DNA of 7,381 bases from an uncultured Parabacteroides sp. (lineage in GTDB: Bacteria > Bacteroidota > Bacteroidia > Bacteroidales > Tannerellaceae). Position 1 is the stretch's first letter. Each line of letters begins with the position of its first letter. The stretch spans positions 1-7,381 of the forward strand of contig CAMTPG010000126.1 of assembly GCA_947074335.1 (NCBI GenBank). Reading direction: 5' to 3'. A program made the position numbers and the translations under genes. Shown in pieces: positions 1 to 5,852 of the stretch. Under the pieces are notes generated by a model. It did not search any database, had not been told where the DNA came from, and was given only the letters and a program-made list of their open reading frames with translations.

Positions 1-1136
1 CCATTAGCGAGCAAAAAGATTATCTGGCATTTAACCTGATCAGTGCGGCTGCGCCGTATCTGAGCGATGAATTTGTGGCTGCCAATTTTGATTTCTACGG
101 AAAAACCCTGTCGGGTCGCGAAGAGCAACAGCCCCGCTGGAAAAGAACATTGAATACGGTAAACGGTGCGCTGGGCGAAGCCGTTGGTCAACTGTATGTG
201 GCCAAATATTTTCCGGCTTCTTCGAAAGAGAAGATGCTGAAAATGGTATCGGATCTGCAGAAAGCTTTGGGAGATCGCATTGCCGGACTGGAATGGATGG
301 GCGACAGTACCAAGCAGAAAGCACAGGAAAAACTGACTACCTTTATTGTAAAGATCGGGTATCCGGATAAGTGGCGCGATTACAGCGGACTTGAAATAAA
401 AGATGATTCATATTGGGCCAATGTGCGTCGTTCTAATATATTCGATTATGAATATATGCTGGCCGATTATAATCAACCGGTAGACCGTTCACGCTGGCAT
501 ATGAATCCGCAGACTGTAAATGCCTATTATAATCCCACAACAAACGAAATTTGTTTCCCCGCAGGCATTTTGCAACCGCCTTTCTATGATCCCGAAGCCG
601 ACGATGCCGTAAATTATGGTGCTATCGGTGTAGTGATTGGTCACGAAATGACACACGGTTTCGATGATCAGGGCCGCAATTATGATAAAGACGGAAATAT
701 GACCGACTGGTGGACTGCCGAAGATTCGGAACGCTTCAACCAATTGGCCGATAAACTTGTAGCTCAATACGATGCCATTATTGTATTGGATACCGTACAT
801 GCCAACGGCCGGTATACACTGGGCGAAAATATTGCAGATCAGGGCGGTTTAATGGTGGCTCATCTGGGTTATCTGAATACACTCGACGGCAAAACACCCG
901 AACCGATCAACGGATTAACTTACGAACAGCGTTTCTATCTGGGTTATGCCAATTTGTGGGCACAGAATGTGCGTCCGGAAGAGATTCTCCGACTTACTAA
1001 AATCGATCCGCACTCGTTGGGTAAATGGCGTGTAAATGCAGCTTTGCGTAATATCGATGCATTCTATGATGCATTCCATATCAAAGAAGGCGAGCCGATG
1101 TTTATGCCTAAATCGGAACGGGTGATTATCTGGTAA
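1..1136 (+). CDS. M13 family zinc metallopeptidase (neprilysin/PepO-like), 5' end outside window
   Basis: This is the C-terminal 377 residues of an M13 endopeptidase. The frame is open from base 3, so the GTG at 75 is internal, not a start; whole family members are roughly 670-700 residues, so about half is missing to the left. The zinc site HEMTH is at 642-656 and the second conserved motif ENIAD, carrying the third zinc ligand Glu, at 825-839. The substrate-binding NAYYNP motif is at 519-536, and the protein ends in the family's RVxIW-type tail with Trp as last residue. M13 enzymes cut oligopeptides and in Bacteroidota are usually exported, often as lipoproteins. The signal peptide cannot be checked because the N-terminus is not in the window. 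All catalytic residues seen are intact. A strong terminator 11 nt after the stop ends the unit. The family is certain; the physiological substrate is unknown. Confidence 0.95.
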   Translation, partial: ISEQKDYLAFNLISAAAPYLSDEFVAANFDFYGKTLSGREEQQPRWKRTLNTVNGALGEAVGQLYVAKYFPASSKEKMLKMVSDLQKALGDRIAGLEWMGDSTKQKAQEKLTTFIVKIGYPDKWRDYSGLEIKDDSYWANVRRSNIFDYEYMLADYNQPVDRSRWHMNPQTVNAYYNPTTNEICFPAGILQPPFYDPEADDAVNYGAIGVVIGHEMTHGFDDQGRNYDKDGNMTDWWTAEDSERFNQLADKLVAQYDAIIVLDTVHANGRYTLGENIADQGGLMVAHLGYLNTLDGKTPEPINGLTYEQRFYLGYANLWAQNVRPEEILRLTKIDPHSLGKWRVNAALRNIDAFYDAFHIKEGEPMFMPKSERVIIW

Positions 1137-1147
1137 ACCGGTTTTAT

Positions 1148-1215
1148 AAAACAGAATCGCTGATACAGCCGGTTGTTGCAACAGATAACCGGCTGAATCA
1201 GCGATTCATGTTTTT
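1148..1215 (+). terminator. Long-stem rho-independent terminator after the M13 peptidase
   Basis: The arms 1154-1174 and 1187-1207 pair over 21 positions with a single A-A mismatch, around a 12-nt loop that itself contains the palindrome GTTGCAAC. After a one-base bulge (1208), AAAACA (1148-1153) pairs with TGTTTT (1209-1214), giving the usual A-tract/T-tract flanks, and the T run continues to 1215. The stem starts 11 nt after the peptidase stop. The minus strand also ends in a short T-rich run, so it could act in both directions. The stem is unusually long for a simple terminator. Confidence 0.85.
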
Positions 1216-1287
1216 GGGGAATTGTCCGAATATCAGACAGAAACAAAATGTGAATCATTTTTCTGTCCGAAAATAGCAGCAGTATGC

Positions 1288-1303
1288 TTTCAGGATCCTG
1301 AAA
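1288..1303. promoter_or_regulatory. 16-bp perfect palindrome inside promoter, possible operator
   Basis: TTTCAGGATCCTGAAA reads the same on both strands. It begins at the expected -33 position and fills most of the spacer before the TATTTTTG box at 1311-1318. TATGC at 1283-1287 and GCATA at 1308-1312 form an outer, slightly off-centre pair around it. A dimeric repressor or activator site would fit. A weak hairpin is the alternative. No candidate regulator is encoded nearby. Confidence 0.4.
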
Positions 1304-1310
1304 AAATGCA

Positions 1311-1318
1311 TATTTTTG
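1311..1318 (+). promoter_or_regulatory. Bacteroidota -7 box (TATTTTTG) of the kinase-like gene
   Basis: TATTTTTG matches the TAnnTTTG consensus used by the primary sigma factor of Bacteroidota. A near-match to the -33 TTTG element (TTTC, 1288-1291) lies 19 nt upstream, the normal spacing. Transcription would begin at about 1324, leaving a leader of about 15 nt before the ATG at 1340. The in-frame ATG at 1316 falls inside the promoter box and is therefore unlikely to be used. Confidence 0.6.
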
Positions 1319-1339
1319 TATAAAATCATAATATATATT

Positions 1340-1995
1340 ATGGATTACATCAACGAATTTCATAAAGAATGGATAGAGCAAACATCCCGGTCCATTGCCT
1401 CCTGGAGTCAGCAGCCCGCATCCTCCGAAGAGGTGAAGATGCAGCAGGAACGGCTCAACCGGCAACGGGCTCAAAGAGAGAACAACTCAGCCGGTTAAAA
1501 TCCTGGGCGGATGCAGAAAACTATCGGACAGATCTTTCCCGTTTATCGCTTACTTATATGGATAAAGGCGGCGAACATGAAGTTTTTCATGACGGAAAGG
1601 CTTCGGTACTAAAACTCAACAATTTTGAATATGCGGGCGATGATCTGTCTAATTTCTTTTTTCGGATCGCAGCGCATAACCGCTTTTTTGCAAATATTCC
1701 TTATACCCTGATCGGATTTGCCGAAAACAGCAGGCATGAATTTTGTGCTGTTCTGATGCAGCCTTATATCAAAGCTTTGCGCGAAGCCACACCTTCAGAA
1801 ATTATTTCGCATATGCAGGCATTGGGCTTTCAGAATCGTTATGCCGACGAATTTTATTGGGAAGAATACGAAATATTTGATGCAACTCCACACAATGTGC
1901 TGGTGGGAATCGACGGGCAACTCTATTTTTTTGATACACAAATCCGACAAATCAATCCGGATAAGCATTCCGAAACGACTGACATTCTGTCATAA
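1340..1995 (+). CDS. Kinase-like 'polyvalent protein' domain protein, apparently frameshifted near 1475-1480
   Basis: The main domain lies in the frame that is open from ATG 1369 to the stop at 1995 (208 residues). It resembles the kinase-fold domain found in hypothetical and polyvalent proteins of Bacteroidota. A GGExxVF glycine-rich start is followed by VLKLN with a candidate ATP-binding Lys (codon 1612-1614), HNxFF, YTLIGF, MQPYI, then DATPHNVL as a catalytic-loop-like motif and YFFDTQI with a DFG-like Asp. The first 46-47 codons that look natural lie in another frame, starting at ATG 1340 just after the promoter (MDYINEFHKEW...) and stopping at 1498. Removing one AG from the (AG)3 run at 1475-1480 joins QRE to QLSRLKSWA and gives one protein of 217 residues. 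So this is either a frameshifted gene, a sequencing indel, or an intact gene starting at 1369. The kinase assignment is by motif pattern only; no substrate is known. The stop is followed by no clear plus-strand terminator. Confidence 0.6.
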
Positions 1996-2138
1996 TCCGA
2001 TACATTTTACCGATTTATATTTACGTAGGGATCGCAGTGCAATTTGAATTTCATCGTTATGCAATTTTAATTGGATGGGCATGGAATGGTTTTTTCATGG
2101 TAATCCGTTTCTCTGTCAATATGGCAGGTATATATACG

Positions 2139-2165
2139 AAAAAAGGCTATCCCTCACGGACAGCC
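2139..2165 (-). terminator. Rho-independent terminator, minus strand, downstream of nadK
   Basis: On the minus strand GGCTGTCC (2165-2158) pairs with GGATAGCC (2152-2145) through 7 of 8 positions (one A-C mismatch) around the loop GTGAG, followed directly by six T (2144-2139). The plus strand has no T run after the hairpin, so it serves minus-strand transcripts only: the nadK mRNA, whose stop lies about 120 nt upstream, and the candidate small RNA. Confidence 0.8.
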
Positions 2166-2207
2166 AATCCTCATTGTTAACCTTAAATCTAATACCATGA
2201 AAAACAC
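2139..2207 (-). ncRNA. Candidate small RNA of about 67 nt, or nadK 3'-UTR product
   Basis: A -7 box (2219-2212) and a T-run terminator (2165-2139) on the same strand delimit a predicted transcript beginning near 2207-2204. Its 5' part is AU-rich and looks unstructured, and its 3' end is the terminator hairpin. It contains a 14-codon reading frame on the minus strand from ATG 2198-2196 (MVLDLRLTMRIGCP) whose TGA (2156-2154) falls in the terminator loop; whether this is translated cannot be told. The transcript could start at its own promoter or be processed from the long nadK 3' UTR. I have a vague impression of having seen similar stretches in other Bacteroidales genomes, but cannot verify it here. 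No Rfam family is claimed. Confidence 0.4.
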
Positions 2208-2211
2208 AATG

Positions 2212-2219
2212 CAAATATA
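2212..2219 (-). promoter_or_regulatory. -7 box TATATTTG, minus strand, before the small RNA candidate
   Basis: The minus strand reads TATATTTGCAT, an exact TAnnTTTG match. The same 11 bases occur on the same strand before the CBS-nadK operon (3916-3906). No good -33 TTTG is present at the normal spacing. An imperfect dyad (GCATTTATG at 2222-2230 against CAT and AAATGC within 2239-2251) lies just upstream. Confidence 0.4.
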
Positions 2220-2287
2220 TGGCATTTATGTTTTGTAGCATAATAAAATGCTTGGAAAATTCATTCGGTTAACTATAATTAACGAAA

Positions 2288-3190
2288 CTATGTTGTAGAA
2301 CATGTATTTTGAGCCTCGTTAACACGCGGATCGGTTCCCCACATCAGTTTTTCGCGTAAAGTCTGATAAAAGGAATTATCGGTACGTTTTAAAATTTTGG
2401 TGGTAAAATCGGCTTTTTTGATTTCCAGCTTTATGCCAACATCAAAAACTTCGGCGCGTCCGTCCAGTGAAACCAGAAAATACTGATTTCTGCTTTCTAC
2501 TTCGAGCGAAATTGTCATGGTATCGGGAATTACAAGCGGTCGCATATTTAAGGAATGCGGAGCAACCGGACTGAGTACCAGACTCTTGCTGTGCGGTACA
2601 ATGATCGGTCCGCCCACACTCATCGAATAGGCCGTAGATCCGGTGGGCGTAGCAACAACCAATCCGTCAGCCTGATACGAAGCCAGATAATCATCGTCGA
2701 GAGCTGTATGTACAGTGATCATCGACGAAGTATCACGTTTCAGAATGGCTATTTCGTTGAGCGCATAATTATATTCTTTATAGACATGTTCTTTGGTGCT
2801 GAGCTGAATCAATGTCCGCTCTTCGATCACCATTTTTCCGGCAAAAAGTTCTTCAAGCTCTTTTTCAAGCTCATTGCTGTTTATACCGGCCAGAAAACCC
2901 AGGTGCCCGGTGTTGATGCCTACAATCGGAATGTTTTGTTTGTTGATGCGGGCAGCAGTATGCAGAAATGTTCCGTCGCCGCCAATGCTGAGTGCCACAT
3001 CCAGATCGAACTGATCCGAAATCAGGATGCCCTCGATCTGTGGAGCATAATGAAGCGTTTCGGTAAGGTATTTATAATAGGAATGATCTACAAAAACAGA
3101 GGCTTTTAATTCCTGTAATTTGTCGAAGATCCGTTTTAATATACAGAGTTTATCTTCCTGATAATCGCTTCCGAATAATCCGATTTTCAT
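2288..3190 (-). CDS. nadK: NAD kinase (NAD(+) to NADP(+), ATP-dependent)
   Basis: This cytoplasmic enzyme phosphorylates NAD to NADP and is normally essential. The 300-residue length is right for bacterial NadK. The signature GGDGTF, with the catalytic Asp72, is at residues 70-75, followed by GINTGHLGFL at 91-100. NEIA at 145-148 and TPTGSTAYS at 181-189 bind NAD. The conserved run with PHSL and RPLVIP is near 211-222. The tail LMWGTDPR is family-like, followed by about a dozen extra residues. The ATG at 3190 gives the canonical start MKIGLFG. The gene follows the CBS/ACT-like gene with an 11-nt gap, so the two are almost surely one operon read from the promoter near 3909-3916. A transcript would run about 120 nt past the TAG stop to the terminator at 2165-2139. 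Nothing in the sequence is broken. Confidence 0.97.
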   Translation of the reverse strand: MKIGLFGSDYQEDKLCILKRIFDKLQELKASVFVDHSYYKYLTETLHYAPQIEGILISDQFDLDVALSIGGDGTFLHTAARINKQNIPIVGINTGHLGFLAGINSNELEKELEELFAGKMVIEERTLIQLSTKEHVYKEYNYALNEIAILKRDTSSMITVHTALDDDYLASYQADGLVVATPTGSTAYSMSVGGPIIVPHSKSLVLSPVAPHSLNMRPLVIPDTMTISLEVESRNQYFLVSLDGRAEVFDVGIKLEIKKADFTTKILKRTDNSFYQTLREKLMWGTDPRVNEAQNTCSTT

Positions 3191-3201
3191 TGTATTGGAG
3201 T

Positions 3202-3861
3202 TTAAATATTCATATAATGTAAAAGTTCTTCCATGCGTTGTTGCAGCAGATCTTCGACCATACCCTTTTCCATGAAATAATCGATTACGGTATAATTAAA
3301 ACGTTCGAAACTGCGAATCACGGGCGAAGCATCTTCAAGATCGATTTTAATGATGAGATGCAGCCGGCCGGTTTCGGCGTCGATATGTGATAAAAGATTG
3401 AGTACATGCGCATTGTTGGATTCGATGATGCGGGCGATATCGGTCAGCGAATAATCCTGCGGTTTGACTTCGAGGATAAACAGGCTGCCGGAGGCTTCGG
3501 CGCAACAGAGTTCGGCCAGTGCATCGATCAGTGTATCGCGGGTAAGAACGCCGCGATATTCGCTGCTATCGCTGATAATGGGCAGCAAACTCAGCTGGTA
3601 GCGTTTCATCAGGGCGAGTGCCTGATGGATGTGTGCATTTTCGGAAATTCCGGGTGCAAACAGGATGGCATCGCCGATGGTTTGCGACAAATCGGGCATG
3701 GCCAGAATATCTTTTTCGGAAACCAGACAGCGATAGATGCCGTCGCTGAGCAGCGGAAGATGTTTCAGCTTGAAATCGTCCATCAACGCAAGTGCATATT
3801 CTCCCGTATCAAAACTTTTTAACACCGGAAATTCTTTTGTTATGAAATCTTTTACTAACAT
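3202..3861 (-). CDS. CBS-pair protein with C-terminal ACT-like domain
   Basis: This 219-residue soluble protein begins with two CBS repeats (about residues 1-55 and 60-115; LKHLPLLSDG and LSLLPIISD mark their cores, and VSEKDIL and LTRDTLI the following helices). After a short linker, residues 126-195 (SLFILEV...YSLTDIARIIESNNAHVLNL...LHLIIKID) have the beta-alpha pattern of an ACT-like domain, as in AcuB-type proteins. CBS pairs commonly bind adenine nucleotides and ACT domains bind small ligands, so a sensor role is likely; there is no attached catalytic domain. It precedes nadK by 11 nt on the same strand, and is read away from pdxJ, so a link to NAD(P) or adenylate status is a fair inference but unproven. 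The start ATG at 3861 gives an intact first CBS repeat. Confidence 0.85.
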   Translation of the reverse strand: MLVKDFITKEFPVLKSFDTGEYALALMDDFKLKHLPLLSDGIYRCLVSEKDILAMPDLSQTIGDAILFAPGISENAHIHQALALMKRYQLSLLPIISDSSEYRGVLTRDTLIDALAELCCAEASGSLFILEVKPQDYSLTDIARIIESNNAHVLNLLSHIDAETGRLHLIIKIDLEDASPVIRSFERFNYTVIDYFMEKGMVEDLLQQRMEELLHYMNI

Positions 3862-3887
3862 TATTCCCTAAATTTCCTAAATACTGC

Positions 3888-3895
3888 TAATTTTG
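3888..3895 (+). promoter_or_regulatory. -7 box TAATTTTG for pdxJ
   Basis: TAATTTTG is an exact TAnnTTTG match on the plus strand. The start of transcription would be near 3901, giving a leader of about 47 nt before the pdxJ ATG. At the -33 position (about 3865-3868) no good TTTG is visible, and that position abuts the CBS start codon at 3859-3861. The box faces the minus-strand box at 3909-3916. Confidence 0.5.
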
Positions 3896-3908
3896 CGAAT
3901 GCTTTATG

Positions 3909-3916
3909 CAAATATA
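3909..3916 (-). promoter_or_regulatory. -7 box TATATTTG for the CBS-nadK operon
   Basis: The minus strand reads TATATTTGCAT, an exact TAnnTTTG match. Transcription would begin near 3903, with about 42 nt of leader before the CBS gene's ATG at 3861. The -33 element is weak. Its start point lies almost on top of the pdxJ start point, so the two polymerases could not occupy both sites together. Confidence 0.5.
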
Positions 3917-3947
3917 AGGAAAGAATAAAGATATTAATAAGATACCA

Positions 3948-4664
3948 ATGACAAATTTAAGTGTAAACATTAACAAAGTTGCAACCCTGCGTAATGCACG
4001 TGGCGGCAATATGCCGAATCTTATTCAGGTGGCGCTGGATTGCGAAATGTTTGGTGCTCAGGGAATCACGGTGCATCCGCGCCCCGACGAACGACATATC
4101 CGCTACAGCGATGTGTATGCGCTGAAACCCGAAATTAAAACAGAACTCAATATTGAAGGATATCCTTCGGATCAGTTTGTGGATTTGGTGCTGAAGGTAA
4201 AACCGGCTCAGGTAACGCTTGTACCCGATGCGCCCGATGCAATCACATCGAATGCGGGATGGGATGTGCGCCCGAATTTTGAGCTGTTAAGCGATCTGAC
4301 GGATACCTTTAAATCGCATGGCATCCGTTCCTCTATTTTTACGGGAACTGATCTTGAAAATCTGGATTGGGCGGCCAAAACGGGAACCGACAGAATCGAA
4401 TTGTATACCGAACCGTATGCTACCGAATATCCCGTAAATCGCGAAAAAGCAATTGCTCCGTTTGTGGAAGCTGCCCGTCATGCCAAAAGTCTGGGACTGG
4501 GTATTAATGCCGGACACGATCTTAGTCTGGAGAATCTGGCTTTTTTCCATCAGCAAATTCCTTTTCTGGATGAGGTTTCGATTGGTCATGCACTGATATG
4601 CGATGCACTTTATCTCGGACTCGAAGATACCATTAAACGCTATCTGGCTTGTCTGAAAGACTAA
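3948..4664 (+). CDS. pdxJ: Pyridoxine 5'-phosphate synthase
   Basis: PdxJ condenses 1-deoxy-D-xylulose 5-phosphate with 3-amino-2-oxopropyl phosphate (the PdxA product) to give pyridoxine 5'-phosphate, the ring-closing step of DXP-dependent vitamin B6 synthesis in the cytoplasm. At 238 residues it has normal length. Conserved blocks are all present: VNINKVATLRNARGG near the N-terminus, HPRPDERHIR (43-52, with catalytic His43), ELNIEG with Glu70, VTLVPD (89-94), TSNAGWD (100-106), RIELYTEPYA (149-158), GINAGHDLSLEN (185-196, with His190) and EVSIGHALI (209-217). These correspond to E. coli His45, Glu72 and His193. The ATG at 3948 is the only start that keeps the N-terminal beta strand. No terminator is visible in the 64 nt before exbB, so read-through into the exb genes is likely. 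Confidence 0.97.
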   Translation: MTNLSVNINKVATLRNARGGNMPNLIQVALDCEMFGAQGITVHPRPDERHIRYSDVYALKPEIKTELNIEGYPSDQFVDLVLKVKPAQVTLVPDAPDAITSNAGWDVRPNFELLSDLTDTFKSHGIRSSIFTGTDLENLDWAAKTGTDRIELYTEPYATEYPVNREKAIAPFVEAARHAKSLGLGINAGHDLSLENLAFFHQQIPFLDEVSIGHALICDALYLGLEDTIKRYLACLKD

Positions 4665-4728
4665 GCTGTACAATGCCTTTATTAAATAATTATAACTATT
4701 AGAATTACACATTATTAATTAAAGAAGT

Positions 4729-5439
4729 ATGAATATTTTGCTCTCCCTGCAGGCTGTTGGTACACAGGCTGTTGAACAATTGCCCGAATTTACGGCATTA
4801 ACTGTGCCCGCTGAAACTGAAATCAATGTGCTTGATCTGGCTTTGAAAGGCGGATGGATAATGTTGGTGTTGTTATTACTTTCGTTGCTGGCGTGTTATA
4901 TTTTTATTCAACGGTTGCTGGTGATCCGCCGGGCCGGTAAAACGGATGAAACGTTTATGAACCGGATAAAGGATTATATTCATGATGGCAAAGTAGATTC
5001 TGCTTTGAATTTGTGTCGTTCTACCAATACGCCTTCGGCGCGGATGATCGAAAAAGGCATTACCCGTTTGGGGCGCCCGATGAATGATGTGCTTGTAGCC
5101 ATCGAAAATGTGGGTAATCTGGAGATTGCCAAACTGGAAAAGGGCTTTCCGGTAATTGCCACTACGGCAGCCGGTGCACCGATGTTGGGCTTTCTGGGAA
5201 CGGTAACCGGTATGGTTCGTGCCTTTTTTGATATGGCTAACGCCGGAACTAATGTGGATGTAGCACTGCTTTCGGGCGGTATCTACGAAGCGCTGGTTAC
5301 AACCGTAGCCGGTCTGGTTGTAGGTATTCTTACCCTGTTTGCTTACAATTACCTGGTTTCGCAGGTTGATAATGTGGTGAATAAAATGGAAGCCAGCACC
5401 ATGGAGTTTATGGATTTACTTAACGAACCGGCTAACTGA
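4729..5439 (+). CDS. exbB: MotA/TolQ/ExbB proton channel family protein (ExbB)
   Basis: This is the inner-membrane proton channel subunit of the TonB motor. The 236 residues have three hydrophobic segments: about 42-65, 139-166 and 186-210. Between the first and second lies the cytoplasmic domain. The family core runs from APMLGFLGTVTG to GIYEALVTTVAGLVVG. Thr158 and Thr192 align with E. coli Thr148 and Thr181, and Glu187 with the pore Glu176, so the proton path looks intact. The N-terminal 40 residues before the first segment are a modest periplasmic extension. The start follows AAAGAAG within an AT-rich 64-nt gap after pdxJ; I see no TAnnTTTG box there. exbD begins 1 nt after the TGA. TolQ is the alternative name; neighbours favour ExbB, but the Tol option is not excluded. 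Confidence 0.9.
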   Translation: MNILLSLQAVGTQAVEQLPEFTALTVPAETEINVLDLALKGGWIMLVLLLLSLLACYIFIQRLLVIRRAGKTDETFMNRIKDYIHDGKVDSALNLCRSTNTPSARMIEKGITRLGRPMNDVLVAIENVGNLEIAKLEKGFPVIATTAAGAPMLGFLGTVTGMVRAFFDMANAGTNVDVALLSGGIYEALVTTVAGLVVGILTLFAYNYLVSQVDNVVNKMEASTMEFMDLLNEPAN

Positions 5440-5440
5440 T

Positions 5441-5851
5441 ATGGCACTGAAAAGAAGAACAAAGGTAAACGAGAGCTTCAGCATGGCATCCATGACTGAT
5501 GTGATCTTCCTGTTGCTGATTTTCTTTATGGTTACCTCGACGGTTGTTATTCCGAATGCGATCAAAGTTACTTTGCCGCAATCGCAGAAACAAACGGCAG
5601 CCAAACCGCTGACGCGTGTAACCATCGATGCCAATCTGAATTATTATGTGGCATTCGGTAATCAGAAAGAGGTGCGTGTTTCGTTCAACGAAATTACGCC
5701 TTTCCTGCAGGATAGTTATGCAAAAGAACCCGAAATGTTTGTGGCATTATATGCCGACGAAACAGTTCCTTATAAAGAGATCGTCAGAATTCTGAATATT
5801 GCCAACGAAAATAAATTCAAAATGGTGCTTGCCACCCGACCGCAAAAATGA
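5441..5851 (+). CDS. exbD: ExbD/TolR family biopolymer transport protein
   Basis: ExbD forms the small subunit of the proton motor with ExbB and passes energy to TonB. The 136-residue length is typical. A short basic cytoplasmic N-terminus (KRRTK) is followed by one membrane segment at about 20-40 (DVIFLLLIFFMVTSTVVI). Asp20 is the essential protonated Asp, equivalent to E. coli ExbD Asp25. A periplasmic domain of about 95 residues follows, ending VLATRP, as is usual for the family. The ATG overlaps the exbB stop region as TGATATG (1-nt gap), and tonB begins with the same TGATATG junction, so translation of the three is probably coupled. Confidence 0.92.
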   Translation: MALKRRTKVNESFSMASMTDVIFLLLIFFMVTSTVVIPNAIKVTLPQSQKQTAAKPLTRVTIDANLNYYVAFGNQKEVRVSFNEITPFLQDSYAKEPEMFVALYADETVPYKEIVRILNIANENKFKMVLATRPQK

Positions 5852-5852
5852 T

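Noticed and set aside
75..77. GTG as a start for the M13 peptidase
   Set aside because: The frame is open and family-like to the left edge of the window, so this is an internal valine codon.
2197..2238. 13-codon plus-strand frame (MKNTMQIYGIYVL)
   Set aside because: No promoter or ribosome site precedes it, and it overlaps the minus-strand promoter box; its composition is just AT-rich.
2268..2283. Dyad GTTAA-CTATAA-TTAAC after nadK as a terminator
   Set aside because: The stem is only 5 bp of mostly A-T pairs and lacks a following T run; the hairpin at 2145-2165 is far better.
2555..3109. 184-codon plus-strand frame opposite nadK
   Set aside because: nadK is certain on the other strand; the plus-strand product shows no recognisable motif and no promoter.
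3406..3822. 138-codon plus-strand frame opposite the CBS gene
   Set aside because: The CBS/ACT-like reading is coherent along its whole length; this frame is its shadow.
4665..4728. Promoter or terminator between pdxJ and exbB
   Set aside because: The 64 nt are AT-rich but contain no TAnnTTTG box and no stable stem with a T run.
5799..5852. Upstream in-frame start for tonB inside exbD
   Set aside because: It would add 18 residues before the membrane anchor and overlap exbD; ATG 5853 sits at the same TGATATG junction as exbD and gives a standard MKK start.
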